A stretch of 64,000 nt of DNA from an uncultured Desulfovibrio sp. (GCF_944324935.1 NZ_CALUYG010000005.1:1-64000); one strand, 5' to 3'. Positions 25,674 through 35,492 are shown, counted from the first letter of the stretch. Notes: generated by a model from the letters alone, not told the origin. Numbers and translations: made by a program.

Positions 25674-26582
25674 TCAGGCGCGTTGCCCGTCGCCGGTCAG
25701 GCCGTCCCGCCGCCGCAGGCGGGCCAGCAGCTGGGGAGCCAGCATGACCAGCAGCACGGAACCGCAGATGAGCCCCACGCCGGCAAAGACCGCCGCCGTG
25801 CAGGGCTCATGGAAGACGATGATGCCCACCACCACGGCCGTGAGCGGTTCCATGACGCCAAGTACCGACGTGAGAGTGGAGCCGATGCGCTGCACGGCCA
25901 GCACCAGCGTAAGATTGCTGAGCAGGGCCGTGATGATGGCCAGCCCCAGCACATGCAGCAGCTCGTCCCAGGAGGCGAGCAGGCGGACGCTGTCCGTCAT
26001 CTGGGCGCTGACAAAGGACATGGCGGCTCCGAAGGCCAGTACCCAGAAGGTGACCACGAGGCCGCTGGGGCCGGGCCTGCGGGTGACGTGCAGGCCGATG
26101 ATGTACAGCGCGTTGCAGAGGCTCGAGAGCAGCGCCATGCCGAGCCCCAGCAGGGAGATGTCGCCGCTCGTGCTGTCCCCGCCGAGCATGTAGACCCCGG
26201 CCACGGCCAGGGCGATGGCTATGGCGGTCACCCATGAGAAACGCTCATGGAAAAAGACCACCATGATCAGCATGACCTGCACCGGATAAAGGAACTGGAT
26301 GGTGGAGGCCATGCCGCTGGGCATGTGGTGGAAGCTCCAGAAGAGGAGCAGCGCGGCCAGCAGGTAGAAGAGGCTCGACAGGCAGAGCCCGGCCAGCATG
26401 GGCAGCGGCACGCGAAAGCGCTCGCCGCGCAGGCAGAGGAAAAGGCCGAGCGTCAGGGACGCGATGAGGAAGCGGTAGAACAGGGCGCATTCGGCGCTCA
26501 TGCCTCCCTGCATGAGAGGGATGCTGAAAAAGGGAATGAGGCCGAAGGTCGCCGAGGAAAACAAGCCGTAAAAGAACCCCAT
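25674..26582 (-). CDS. DMT-superfamily (EamA) transporter
   Basis: A 302-residue membrane protein with about ten hydrophobic segments arranged as two EamA repeats. It starts MGFFYGLFSSATFGLIPFFS and is preceded by GGGAGG. VMEPLTAVVVGIIVFHEP near the end of the second repeat is the usual EamA signature. Drug/metabolite transporters of this type often export amino acids or metabolites; the substrate is unknown. The 3' end lies 15 bp from the terminator of the convergent permease gene. Confidence 0.85.
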   Translation of the reverse strand: MGFFYGLFSSATFGLIPFFSIPLMQGGMSAECALFYRFLIASLTLGLFLCLRGERFRVPLPMLAGLCLSSLFYLLAALLLFWSFHHMPSGMASTIQFLYPVQVMLIMVVFFHERFSWVTAIAIALAVAGVYMLGGDSTSGDISLLGLGMALLSSLCNALYIIGLHVTRRPGPSGLVVTFWVLAFGAAMSFVSAQMTDSVRLLASWDELLHVLGLAIITALLSNLTLVLAVQRIGSTLTSVLGVMEPLTAVVVGIIVFHEPCTAAVFAGVGLICGSVLLVMLAPQLLARLRRRDGLTGDGQRA

Positions 26583-26899
26583 GTTCGTGAACCTCCCGCG
26601 ATGTTCGGGGGAAGTGTGCCCAAAACGGCAGCCGACGGCAAGAGAAGGAGCGTGCTTTTTTTCCCAAGCCCGTTCTCTTTCGGCCGCAGCGCCCGCCGTG
26701 GCCGGCGGGGCGGCCCGGATCAGCCGGGCCGCATTGCAAGGGGGGCGCCCCTGTGGCATACTGCGCCGCGTGCCGCACGGCGCGCATCCAGCGGAAAATC
26801 GTCTGTCCGGCCCGTCTGTCCGGGAAATGCGATACCATGCGCCCGGCTTCCGGCGGGACGGATCCGTATCCAGAGACCTTTCACCCCACAGGGAATGCC

Positions 26900-29206
26900 A
26901 TGATCAGCTTGCACGATTCTCCCGTCATCGTCGATGACGGTCACCTGTTCTCCGAAGAGGAAGCCGCCGCCCGCGGCATCGACTACGCGGCCGCCCGCCG
27001 GGCCACGCTGGCCCACCGTATCCTCTCGGCCCATGATACCGCCCCGGAAGGGGAGACGACCCTCCGTCTGCGCTTCGATGCCCTGGCTTCCCACGACATC
27101 ACCTATGTGGGCATCATCCAGACGGCGCGGGCCAGCGGCCTCACGCGCTTCCCCGTGCCCTACGCCCTGACCAACTGCCACAACAGCCTCTGTGCCGTGG
27201 GCGGCACCATCAACGAGGACGACCACCTCTTCGGTCTGACGGCGGCCCGCAAATACGGCGGCATCTTCGTGCCGCCGCATCTGGCGGTCATCCATCAGTA
27301 CGCCCGCGAGATGATGGCCGGTTGCGGCAAGATGATCCTCGGTTCGGACAGCCACACCCGCTACGGCGCGCTGGGCACGATGGCCATCGGCGAAGGCGGG
27401 CCGGAGCTCGTGAAGCAGCTCCTCGGCAAGACCTATGACGTGCCCGCCCCGGAGGTTGTGCTCATCTGGCTGGAAAATGCGCCGCAGCCCGGCGTCGGCC
27501 CGCAGGACGTGGCGCTGGCCATCATCGGCGCGGTCTTTGCCAACGGCTTCGTCAAGAACCGGGTCATGGAATTCGCCGGGCCGGGCGTGGAAGGTCTTTC
27601 CGTGGAATACCGCTGCGGCATCGACGTGATGACCACGGAGACCACCTGTCTTTCCTCCATCTGGGTGACGGACGACAAGGTGCGCGAGTACCTGGCCCTG
27701 CACGGCCGCGAGGCCGATTACGCGCCCCTGCGGCCCGAAGGCCCGGCCTGCTATGACCGCCTCGTACGGGTCGATCTGGCCGCCGTGCCGCCCATGATGG
27801 CCCTGCCTTTCCATCCCAGCAACGTTTATCCCGTGGCCGAAGTGGCCCGCCACGGCGAGGAACTGCTCGCCGCCGTGGAAGCCGAGGCCGTGAAGCAATT
27901 CGGCGCGGCGGGCGAGGGCCTCAAGCTGCGCGAAAAATTCCATGACGGCGGCCTGTGGACGGATCAGGGCATCATCGCCGGCTGTGCGGGCGGTTCCTTT
28001 GAGAACTGCTGCATGGCGGCGGCCATCCTGGACGGGCAGAGCACGGGCAACGGCGAGTTCTCGCTGTCCGTCTATCCGGCCAGCGAACCGCAGGCCCTGG
28101 CGCTGGTGCGTAACGGGGCCATCGCCAAGCTCATGGAAGCGGGCGCGGTCATCAAGAACGCCTTTTGCGGTCCCTGCTTCGGCGCGGGCGATACGCCCGC
28201 TCACGGGGCGCTCTCCATCCGGCACTCCACGCGCAACTTCCCCAACCGCGAAGGCTCCAAGCCCGGCAACGGGCAGGTGTCCGGCGTGGCCCTCATGGAC
28301 GCGCGCTCCATCGCCGCCACGGCGGCCAACGGCGGCCGTCTCACTCCGGCTACGGAACTGGACTGGGACAGCGCGCGCCTCAGGAACGTCGATCTGAGCT
28401 ACCGTTTCGATCCGCTGGTCTACGGACGCCGCGTCTACAACGGCTTCGACCATCCCGAAGCGGACGCCGAACTCAAGCGCGGCCCCAATATCGCCGACTG
28501 GCCGGCCATGAGCGCCCTGCCGCCGCATCTGCTGCTGCGCGTGGCCTCGGTCATCACGGACCCGGTCACCACCACGGACGAGCTCATCCCCTCCGGCGAG
28601 ACCTCTTCTCTGCGCTCCAATCCGCTCAAGCTGGCGGAGTTCACCCTGTCGCGCAAGGACCCGGCCTATGTGGGCCGCGCCAAGGAGACGCAGGCTGTGG
28701 AAACGGCCCGCCTCGCCCAGGACGAGGCTACCGTCCGCGCCGCGCTGGAGACCTGGTGCGCGCCCTTCCGGGAGATCGAGCCCGCCCTCTGTGAAGCCAT
28801 GCTGGCCGACCTGTCCCGCATCGGCATCGGTTCCGTGGTCTTTGCCCGCAAGCCCGGCGACGGCTCGGCCCGCGAACAGGCGGCCTCCTGCCAGAAGGTG
28901 CTGGGCGGCTGGGCCAACATCGCCGTGGAGTACGCCACCAAGCGCTACCGCTCCAATCTCATCAACTGGGGCATGCTGCCCCTGCTGGGCGATGCGGGAC
29001 TGGCGGAGAGCCTTGCCGTCGAGGACTGCATCCTGCTGCCTGCCGTACGCGAGGCCGTGGAAGCGAAGGCCAGCGAGATCGCCGGCTGGATACTGCCCGC
29101 CGACGGCGGCCCGGCCCGACCCTGCACCTTCCGCCTCGGCGAGCTGACGGACGACGAACGGCAGATCATCCTCGACGGCTGCCTGATCAACTTCTACAAC
29201 CGCTAG
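26900..29206 (+). CDS. Aconitase-family hydratase, YbhJ-like
   Basis: A 768-residue aconitase-superfamily protein, close in length to E. coli YbhJ (about 750 residues). Iron-sulfur ligand candidates are a Cys in ALTNCHNSLCAVGG and Cys residues in AGCAGGSFENCCMAA and FCGPCFGAGDTPAHGA. GSDSHTRYGALGTMAIGEGG holds the substrate Ser/His region of aconitases. The C-terminal swivel domain is present from about residue 600. The hydroxyacid used is not known; YbhJ relatives are annotated as hydratases. The start at 26900 is preferred: a longer frame to 26753 crosses the promoter region. Confidence 0.8.
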   Translation: MISLHDSPVIVDDGHLFSEEEAAARGIDYAAARRATLAHRILSAHDTAPEGETTLRLRFDALASHDITYVGIIQTARASGLTRFPVPYALTNCHNSLCAVGGTINEDDHLFGLTAARKYGGIFVPPHLAVIHQYAREMMAGCGKMILGSDSHTRYGALGTMAIGEGGPELVKQLLGKTYDVPAPEVVLIWLENAPQPGVGPQDVALAIIGAVFANGFVKNRVMEFAGPGVEGLSVEYRCGIDVMTTETTCLSSIWVTDDKVREYLALHGREADYAPLRPEGPACYDRLVRVDLAAVPPMMALPFHPSNVYPVAEVARHGEELLAAVEAEAVKQFGAAGEGLKLREKFHDGGLWTDQGIIAGCAGGSFENCCMAAAILDGQSTGNGEFSLSVYPASEPQALALVRNGAIAKLMEAGAVIKNAFCGPCFGAGDTPAHGALSIRHSTRNFPNREGSKPGNGQVSGVALMDARSIAATAANGGRLTPATELDWDSARLRNVDLSYRFDPLVYGRRVYNGFDHPEADAELKRGPNIADWPAMSALPPHLLLRVASVITDPVTTTDELIPSGETSSLRSNPLKLAEFTLSRKDPAYVGRAKETQAVETARLAQDEATVRAALETWCAPFREIEPALCEAMLADLSRIGIGSVVFARKPGDGSAREQAASCQKVLGGWANIAVEYATKRYRSNLINWGMLPLLGDAGLAESLAVEDCILLPAVREAVEAKASEIAGWILPADGGPARPCTFRLGELTDDERQIILDGCLINFYNR

Positions 29207-29338
29207 AGGCTGTTGACAGGCCCTCCCTCCTTTTCTCCGACGCATGTACGGAAGAAGGGGGGAGGCGCCGTAGCGAGGAATCCGCCTCCGCAAAAATGAC
29301 GCCGAAACTTAATGCATTTAAAATACACGGCACAGTCA

Positions 29339-29770
29339 ATGGATAGGGTAACTCCAGAAAAACGCAGCCTAATCATGGCACAGGTGAAGGGAAGCGATAC
29401 CCGCCCCGAAAAAATTGTGCGTTCTCTTCTTCACCGCATGGGTTACCGTTTCAGACTCCATAGAAAAGATCTTCCCGGCAGCCCTGATATTGTTTTGCCT
29501 AAATTCCATACGGCAATTTTTGTCAATGGCTGTTTTTGGCACCGTCATCCCAACTGTAAACGAGCTTCGACTCCCACGGCAAATGCCGCCTACTGGCAAA
29601 AAAAGTTTGACCGGAACGTAGAGCGCGACAAATTGTCCAAGGCGGCTTTGGAATGTGCCGGATGGCATGTTCTCGTAATTTGGGAATGCGAAATCAAAGA
29701 TACTATGGCACTTCAAGAGAGAATATCTCACTTCTTCTCAACGACTTCACCTACAGCCTCAAAAGCATGA
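29339..29770 (+). CDS. vsr: Very short patch repair endonuclease
   Basis: A 143-residue Vsr protein. The N-terminus MDRVTPEKRSLIMAQVKGSD is typical, and the core has DIVLPKFHTAIFVNGCFWHR, containing the catalytic Asp and the zinc and His ligands of Vsr. It nicks next to T:G mismatches made when 5-methylcytosine deaminates. Its stop codon overlaps the start of the cytosine methyltransferase by 4 bp, so the two are translated together. The local base composition is clearly AT-richer than the neighbouring chromosome, a sign of horizontal transfer. Confidence 0.92.
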   Translation: MDRVTPEKRSLIMAQVKGSDTRPEKIVRSLLHRMGYRFRLHRKDLPGSPDIVLPKFHTAIFVNGCFWHRHPNCKRASTPTANAAYWQKKFDRNVERDKLSKAALECAGWHVLVIWECEIKDTMALQERISHFFSTTSPTASKA

Positions 29771-30906
29771 ACCAAGGCTGTCAAATGCTGCAAGGACAAA
29801 CTCTGCAATCAGGCGCTGCATCATTGCCGCACGACTCACGCCCACCGCTCCTCGACTTTTTTGCAGGAAGCGGGCTGGTAAGCCATGCTCTCAGGCCATA
29901 TTTTCGTGAGGTCTGGGCAAATGACGTTTGCCCCAAAAAGGCGGCAGTCTTCCATGCCAATCACCCTAACGCTCCATTCTGTCTTTGCTCCATAACGGAC
30001 GTAAACGGAGCCGGATTGCCGATGAGCACATTATCGTGGGCGAGCTTTCCTTGTCAGGATTTATCGCTGGCAGGCGTCGGGAAAGGCATTAGGGGAAAAC
30101 GAAGCGGACTTGTGTGGGAATGGTTGCGTGTTATGGACGAAATGCCGCAGCGTCCGCCAATTCTGACGGCAGAAAATGTGCTAGGGTTGATGTCCGCCAA
30201 TAAAGGAGCTTATTATCGAGAACTTCATCTTGCCTTGGAGGAAAGAGGTTATCGAATTGGCGCCATGTTGCTCGACGCCATACGCTGGCTGCCGCAGTCT
30301 CGCCCTAGGATTTTTGTGGTTGCAGTGGACAAGCGCATTTCTCTTCCCCAAAATCTTGTGGATGATGCGCCCAATTGGACGCATCCGACGGTCATTCGCA
30401 ATATTGCAGCCGACTTGCCTCACTGGATTTGGTGGCGCCTGCCTGAACCTGAACAGCCTACGACAAGACTTTCTGAAATAGTAGATTATTCTCTTCCCTG
30501 TCAGGATGAGCCGACAAGCAAAAAGAACTTGGCCATGATTCCTCCGGCGCACCGACGTCTGCTGGAACAATGCGGCCTTGCTGCGGTGCCAGGCTATAAA
30601 CGCATCCGCAATAAAAAGCAGGTGCTGGAACTACGTTTCGACGAAGTTGCGGGATGTCTGAGGACGCCTACTGGCGGAAGCAGCCGGCAGTATATCGTCA
30701 TCAAAAAGAAGGATGGATGGAGAACGCGCATCCTTAGCCCGCGAGAAGCAGCCCGCCTTATGGGCGCTCCTGAATCCTTCCAGCTTCCCGGCACATTCAA
30801 TGACGGCTACAAGGCTATGGGCGACGCCGTCGCTGCTCCTGTAGCGGCGCATCTAGCAAAACATATTCTCTCCCCTCTTGCAGAGGTCTGCCATGACGCT
30901 TCTTGA
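29767..30906 (+). CDS. DNA (cytosine-5-)-methyltransferase
   Basis: A 379-residue C5-methyltransferase. Motif I is LLDFFAGSGLVSHALRPYF, the catalytic motif IV is WASFPCQDLSLAG with the Pro-Cys pair, ENV is motif VI, motif VIII reads LPQSRPRIFVVAV, and GDAVAAPVA is motif X. The recognition site is decided by the variable region between motifs VIII and IX and cannot be read. It overlaps vsr (ATGA) and its 3' end overlaps the next gene by 14 bp, giving a compact three-gene operon. Confidence 0.92.
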   Translation: MNQGCQMLQGQTLQSGAASLPHDSRPPLLDFFAGSGLVSHALRPYFREVWANDVCPKKAAVFHANHPNAPFCLCSITDVNGAGLPMSTLSWASFPCQDLSLAGVGKGIRGKRSGLVWEWLRVMDEMPQRPPILTAENVLGLMSANKGAYYRELHLALEERGYRIGAMLLDAIRWLPQSRPRIFVVAVDKRISLPQNLVDDAPNWTHPTVIRNIAADLPHWIWWRLPEPEQPTTRLSEIVDYSLPCQDEPTSKKNLAMIPPAHRRLLEQCGLAAVPGYKRIRNKKQVLELRFDEVAGCLRTPTGGSSRQYIVIKKKDGWRTRILSPREAARLMGAPESFQLPGTFNDGYKAMGDAVAAPVAAHLAKHILSPLAEVCHDAS

Positions 30907-31831
30907 GCAAGCCCTGACGGAATTTCGCAATATTCATGCCCTCAAGACCAAAGGGCAACTAGCTGTAATGCTCCATATCTCCCGATTGGCTATTGAAAAT
31001 GGGCTGCCGATTGACGTCAATACCCTTAAAACGGAGCAGGAAGGTCAAGTCAAAGGCCTCGGCAAGAATCGTGTGCAGGGGATCCTTAAGGATCACGGCA
31101 TAAAACGAGTTCTTGCCGAAGAAGGCGGCCGAACCAGTCGAGGAAGTTTGCGTGCCGCTGCGATTTATGCGGATTTTTTGAATACGCTCAATCAAGACAA
31201 CGCGATAGATTTAAAAGTCATCGAGACTTGGTGGGTCGCTCGCGTTCGAGAATACTTCAACGGCAAGCCGTTCACACTTAAACTTGATCCCGGAAAATCC
31301 CTGCAATCCATTATCGCCGATCTGCTGGACCAAGCGGCAAAGCGACAGAGAGATAACCCCGGCACCACATATGCAGGAACAGTATTGCAGCATCTTGTCG
31401 GAGCCAAACTTGATCTAATCTTGCCAGAAGAAAAACATCTTAAGCATTATGGAGCCAATGTGGCAGATGGACCTACCGCACGCGCAGGCGATTTCGTCTT
31501 GGATGAGGTAGCTATTCATGTGACTACAGCGCCGACGGAAGCTCTTATTCGTAAATGTGAGGCAAATATCACTGCGGGCTTACGCCCTGTCATCGTAACT
31601 ATCGCTGAAAGCAGGGCAGGAATAGAATCTATCGCTAAGGGATTTGCGATTGAAGGCCGCATCGAAATCATTGAGGCTGAACAATTCATAGCGACAAATA
31701 TTCTGGAATGGAGCGGTTTTGCTGAAAATTCTCGCTGTAAGGAAGCAGAACGCCTCATCTCACGCTATAACAAAATTATTGAAGAAGTCGAAACAGACCC
31801 AAGCCTAAAAATTACTATGGGAAACAAGTAG
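30893..31831 (+). CDS. DUF4928 family protein, putative type II restriction endonuclease
   Basis: A 312-residue protein starting MTLLEQALTEFRNIHALKTK that resembles the DUF4928 family, whose members sit next to cytosine methyltransferases and Vsr. The second half contains GDFVLDEVAIHVTTAP followed by RPVIVTIAESRAG, a spacing that could fit a PD-(D/E)XK-like nuclease core (Asp, Glu, and a later acidic or basic residue), but the active site cannot be assigned with certainty. It starts 14 bp inside the methyltransferase. By context it is the restriction half of the operon. Confidence 0.72.
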   Translation: MTLLEQALTEFRNIHALKTKGQLAVMLHISRLAIENGLPIDVNTLKTEQEGQVKGLGKNRVQGILKDHGIKRVLAEEGGRTSRGSLRAAAIYADFLNTLNQDNAIDLKVIETWWVARVREYFNGKPFTLKLDPGKSLQSIIADLLDQAAKRQRDNPGTTYAGTVLQHLVGAKLDLILPEEKHLKHYGANVADGPTARAGDFVLDEVAIHVTTAPTEALIRKCEANITAGLRPVIVTIAESRAGIESIAKGFAIEGRIEIIEAEQFIATNILEWSGFAENSRCKEAERLISRYNKIIEEVETDPSLKITMGNK

Positions 31832-32368
31832 AACGCCTCAACAAATTTCTTTATCCCATCGCTTTTTTTGGCCTTTCTTCCTAGTCCCTGCACAACTGCG
31901 GAAATGGCGGCTGAGATGCGTTACTTGCCATAATAACTGCTGACATCAAGAAACGCTTTCCTGTCCTACGAGTACAACCATGAAAAATGTGCTCTTTTCC
32001 TTTTCCTGCTTTTGTGGCTGTTCCCTACTGCTATTATGCCTTTTTCATAAAGATGCGGGAATATGCTGAAACGAACTGCTTCTCCATCGAATCGCCATGC
32101 TACATAGCCAGAGTCTGCGCTATCTATGACAGTTTGTTTCTCTCTGGCCTATCATAAACCGGCATTTTATAAAACACTTGATAACGCGACACACAAGCTG
32201 CTGTATGCCAGCAATATATTCGATATGCCCGACTCCAAGGTGTTCGGACCGGAAACGGTCCTCCAAGAAAGCTCACTTTACGGTGAGGACTGCACACGAC
32301 TCTCAGCTCCGCCCAAACTGTGCACGCCCTAGAAAAAAGTCCGGTCCACGTTTTTCAGGTAGGCGGGC
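31832..32368 (+). other. Intergenic region with two adjacent stem-loops
   Basis: AT-richer stretch of 537 bp with no convincing gene. It holds GGACCG-GAAA-CGGTCC (32246-32261, a GNRA-type tetraloop) and then CTCAC-TTTACG-GTGAG (32272-32287). A 68-codon open frame covers them but has no ribosome binding site. The stem-loops could be a structured RNA or leader of the exported protein at 32369. Confidence 0.4.
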
Positions 32369-32830
32369 ATGCCGGCGTTTTGTGTGAAAAAAGGCTTCGT
32401 TATTGCCGCACTGCTCCTGCTGTCCTCATCCGCCTGCGCTGAAGGTCGGTCCGACGACATAAGAAATGCACCTGTTCAGGCCATGCGGGATCGGACGATG
32501 GCACAAGACGTTTCGACGATAATGGCGGACAAGGCGACCATCACCGCGGCACAAGCCCGAGAGTGTATCCGGAAGCGGTTCTCGCGTTTTTTGCAGGAGA
32601 TCGGTGAGGAACATCTCTCGTTCCGTGTGGGAGACATCGTTGCGGAAACGCCGGATGCCTATATCATCGAGGGATATCTTGTTCCCCGGGACGATGCGGA
32701 AGAAAGGCACTGGGGAGCCGTGCATAAAGTATCGGGCAGATGCGGCATCATCCATCCTCCTCTGGGACCGCGAATAACCCCCCAATTCCTGAGCAATTTT
32801 TCCTGGGAGCGCTGGCAGGTCTCTTTTTAG
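32369..32830 (+). CDS. Hypothetical exported protein
   Basis: A 153-residue protein with an N-terminal signal peptide MPAFCVKKGFVIAALLLLSS, possibly of the lipoprotein type (SSAC at residues 20-23, though the lipobox is weak). The mature region is acidic and contains HWGAVHKVSGRCG near the C-terminus. No family recognised. AGGTAGGCGGG precedes the ATG. It lies alone between the restriction island and the ubiX region. Confidence 0.55.
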   Translation: MPAFCVKKGFVIAALLLLSSSACAEGRSDDIRNAPVQAMRDRTMAQDVSTIMADKATITAAQARECIRKRFSRFLQEIGEEHLSFRVGDIVAETPDAYIIEGYLVPRDDAEERHWGAVHKVSGRCGIIHPPLGPRITPQFLSNFSWERWQVSF

Positions 32831-32870
32831 AGCCTTTTTCGCGTGAAAGGCCTTGCCTTTCACATCATGC

Positions 32871-32892
32871 GGCCTGTCGTTTCGCGGAAAAA
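32871..32892 (+). repeat. Dispersed short repeat, copy 1
   Basis: The reverse complement of this segment (TTTTCCGCGAAACGACAGGCC) recurs with one mismatch at 35339-35360. It lies in a 333-bp gap (32831-33163) that shows no gene. The two copies are in opposite orientation, about 2.5 kb apart. Confidence 0.5.
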
Positions 32893-33163
32893 CGCGGTTT
32901 TCCGTCCATTTGGGGCCGGGTGACGCTGTACCGCCGCTCGCGTCATGTGTTTTTCAACGGCAAAACGCTCTGGTTCCCATACCCGGTACGGCGGGGCGGG
33001 CCGACAGTCCCGGCAGCGGCTCCGGCCGGATGACAGCGAACGGGGGACGTCCGCGTTCAGGCGTGATGACGTCCCCCGTGATATTTTCGGAAGTGCCCCC
33101 TGTCCCTCTGGACGGAGGAAGATGTTGCCGTCCGGCAGGAAATTATCCCCCTTACGGAGCGGC

Positions 33164-33862
33164 TCAGGCAAAGCTTAGGGTCTTGCCGGGCATTATGTCG
33201 ATGCAGCGGCAATCCGGGGCGCGCAGGCCCAGCTCATGCTTGAATTCCTCCGTATTTTGCGCCAGCACCGGGAAGGTGCCCCAGTGCATGGGGATGACGC
33301 TCTTGCAGCCGAGCAGCGCGCAGGCCTGCGCGGCCTGCCGGGCGTCCATGGTGAAGACGCCGCCCACGGGCAGGAGCGCCACGTCCAGCGGATAGAGCTG
33401 CCCCCAGAGGGCCATGCCGCTGAACAGACAGGTGTCCCCGGCGTGGTAGACCGTGAGCCCGTCGGGCGTGCGGATGATGTAGCCCGCCGGGCAGCTGGAT
33501 TCGCTGGAATGGAAGGCCGGGACCATGGTCACGGCAAAACCGGCGTGCTCCACCGTGCCGCCCATGTTGAAGCCGATGCCGTTGAGCAGCTGCGCCTGAG
33601 GCACGCCCTGCGCGGCCAGCTTTTCCGCCGTGCCCACGATGGCCCCCAGCATGGCCCCGGTCTTGCGGCAAAGGTTCACGGTCTCGCCCACATGGTCCGC
33701 GTGATCGTGCGTCACCAGCACGATGTCCAGCGGGCCCAGGCCGTCGGCATCCGTGCCGGAAGCGGGCGTCAGGAAGGGGTCGATGCAGAGGCTGCGGCGC
33801 GCGCCGTCCACCTCACTGCTGATGACGAAGGCCGAATGGCCGTACCAGGTGATGCTGCTCAT
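33164..33862 (-). CDS. UPF0173 metallo-beta-lactamase-fold hydrolase
   Basis: A 232-residue metallo-beta-lactamase-fold protein of the UPF0173 (YtkL-like) group. Metal ligands are in [15 protein letters not shown] (the HxHxDH signature), [15 protein letters not shown] and [12 protein letters not shown]. It starts [16 protein letters not shown], with the family's usual GHSAF. Substrate unknown. Its start overlaps the stop of ubiX by 4 bp (ATGA), so they form one operon. Confidence 0.88.
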   Translation of the reverse strand: MSSITWYGHSAFVISSEVDGARRSLCIDPFLTPASGTDADGLGPLDIVLVTHDHADHVGETVNLCRKTGAMLGAIVGTAEKLAAQGVPQAQLLNGIGFNMGGTVEHAGFAVTMVPAFHSSESSCPAGYIIRTPDGLTVYHAGDTCLFSGMALWGQLYPLDVALLPVGGVFTMDARQAAQACALLGCKSVIPMHWGTFPVLAQNTEEFKHELGLRAPDCRCIDIMPGKTLSFA

Positions 33863-34464
33863 GGTCGCTCCTTGTGCGCGGTCGTTTGCGGGGCGGGGGC
33901 GCCGCCCCAGCGTCCGAGGGGATGATCGATGGCCAATTGATCGAGGATGCGGCCGCAAAACTGGTCGAGCATCTCGTCCAGCGTGCGGGGATGCAGATAA
34001 AAACCCGGGGAAAAGGGCATGATGACGGCCCCGGCCTCCTGCACGGCGATCATGTTTCGCAGATGGATACGGGAGAGCGGGCTTTCCCGCGTCACCAGCA
34101 CGAGCGGCCGCCGCTCCTTGAGGCAGACGTCCGCCGCCCGTTGCAGCAGATTGCCCGTCACCCCGGCCGCCAGCGCGCCCAGCGTGTTCATGGAGCAGGG
34201 CGCGATGACCATGCCGTCGTGCCGCCAGGAACCGCTGGCCGGGGGCGCTGCCATATCGTCCGCCGCATACGCCACATGCGCCAGCTCGAAAAGCTCTTCC
34301 GGCCGCGGGCCGGCCTCGGCCCTGAGCACGGCCTCCGCCCCCTGCGAGAGGACGAGGTGCAGCTCAAGCCCGGGCAGCGCCCGGCACTGCCGCAGGAAGC
34401 GCAGGGCCAGCGGCATGCCGCTGGCGCCGCTGACGCCGAGAAGAAGGGTTTTACGGACCGTCAT
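33859..34464 (-). CDS. ubiX: Flavin prenyltransferase
   Basis: A 201-residue UbiX/Pad1 protein. The N-terminus [20 protein letters not shown] holds the flavin-binding GSSG-like loop, [20 protein letters not shown] is the family's central signature, and [20 protein letters not shown] binds the dimethylallyl phosphate. The enzyme makes prenylated FMN, the cofactor of UbiD-type decarboxylases. No ubiD is in the window. The start at 34464 avoids an open leader that runs through the tRNA region. Confidence 0.9.
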   Translation of the reverse strand: MTVRKTLLLGVSGASGMPLALRFLRQCRALPGLELHLVLSQGAEAVLRAEAGPRPEELFELAHVAYAADDMAAPPASGSWRHDGMVIAPCSMNTLGALAAGVTGNLLQRAADVCLKERRPLVLVTRESPLSRIHLRNMIAVQEAGAVIMPFSPGFYLHPRTLDEMLDQFCGRILDQLAIDHPLGRWGGAPAPQTTAHKERP

Positions 34465-34561
34465 GCGGGTAGTATAGGGGAGAACGGCCCGTCTTGACAG
34501 CCCGCGGCACAAGATTTTTTCATTGACAAGACCTGCCGGGGAAGGCATGGTAAAGCCCTGC

Positions 34562-34638
<77 letters not shown>

Positions 34639-34647
34639 GAGATTTCA

Positions 34648-34687
34648 GGGACGTACAGTTCATGGCTGTACGTCCCTTTTCTTTTCT
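34648..34687 (+). terminator. Intrinsic terminator after tRNA-Arg
   Basis: GGGACGTACAG and CTGTACGTCCC pair around a short loop and are followed by TTTTCTTTTC. Confidence 0.92.
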
Positions 34688-34738
34688 CGCATCATTTTTC
34701 GCACCTGACGGCTATTTTTCGATATTTCCCCTGAACAA

Positions 34739-34894
34739 TGCCCATCCTGGGCATAAGCGTCCTGTATTGCGGCGGCATGCGCCCGTCGGGGTATCTCTTC
34801 CAGCAACGACAGCCCCGTGACATGAAGCACGGGGCAGGGCCGGGCGCAGCCGCTCCCCGACAGGAAGGCGGCCGGGCGAGAGCCGCCTGTTTTT
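34739..34894 (+). ncRNA. Candidate small RNA with three hairpins and a terminator
   Basis: Between the tRNA terminator and the next gene lies a 155-bp stretch with TGCCCA-TCC-TGGGCA (34739-34753), GCCCCGTG-8 nt-CACGGGGC (34812-34835), and a terminator-like AGGCGGC/GCCGCCT stem followed by GTTTTT (34866-34894). No gene of the plus strand ends here, so the terminator needs another transcript. It does not match 4.5S or tmRNA signatures that I can recognise. Confidence 0.35.
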
Positions 34895-35124
34895 CAGGAA
34901 GTCAAAAGGCGTACTGGCCATCCTCCAAACAGGTTGTGATGCAGGCAGCCGCCAGCCACAGCTGAGCTGAAAAGCAACATTCCGATTGAAGTATATTCAT
35001 TTTTATATAAATAATCGATAACTTCATTGAATCGCATGGAATCAACAGGAATGCCACGCTCTTTTGCAAGATTGTGCAAAGCGGCAATTTGCTCTTGTGA
35101 GAAAAATTCATGTTCAAGCGGCAT
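34894..35124 (-). CDS. Hypothetical 76-residue protein
   Basis: A small acidic protein starting MPLEHEFFSQEQIAALHNLA. The N-terminal two thirds looks helical and the end is Gly-rich and hydrophobic (GMLLFSSAVAGGCLHHNLFG). GGAGGT precedes the ATG at good spacing. The DNA is AT-richer than its surroundings. No family recognised. The stop codon falls in the terminator of the candidate small RNA on the other strand. Confidence 0.55.
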   Translation of the reverse strand: MPLEHEFFSQEQIAALHNLAKERGIPVDSMRFNEVIDYLYKNEYTSIGMLLFSSAVAGGCLHHNLFGGWPVRLLTS

Positions 35125-35338
35125 GTATGCACCTCCAAATATCTTTCCATAGCAAGAGGCAAGAGGTCTTACAGATGCGTTTCGGCAAGGCGCTCCCGGC
35201 GTGCCTGGCCATGACTGCAATACATATTGTCAAATAAATAAAAATTTATAAATAGTGTCGCAAGCGTTTTGCCCCTGAAAAAGGCGGAGCGCGAGGTGCA
35301 GCACTGCGCCGTCCAGCCCACCATGAGCGGGAAACGTG

Positions 35339-35360
35339 GTTTTCCGCGAAACGGCAGGCC
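35339..35360 (+). repeat. Dispersed short repeat, copy 2
   Basis: TTTTCCGCGAAACGGCAGGCC, inverted relative to 32871-32892. It is followed by GAAACGC-TTC-GCGTTTC (35370-35386). The surrounding gap 35125-35584 has no convincing gene on either strand. Confidence 0.5.
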
Positions 35361-35492
35361 GTAGAGCGAGAAACGCTTCGCGTTTCAAACGAAAAAAGCT
35401 CAGGGATCCAGAAAGAAGGAGGAAATGCGAGGTCTGCCGCGCGACAGGCCGGATACTGGACGCTAATTGTCGTTTTCTTCGCTCGCTAAACG

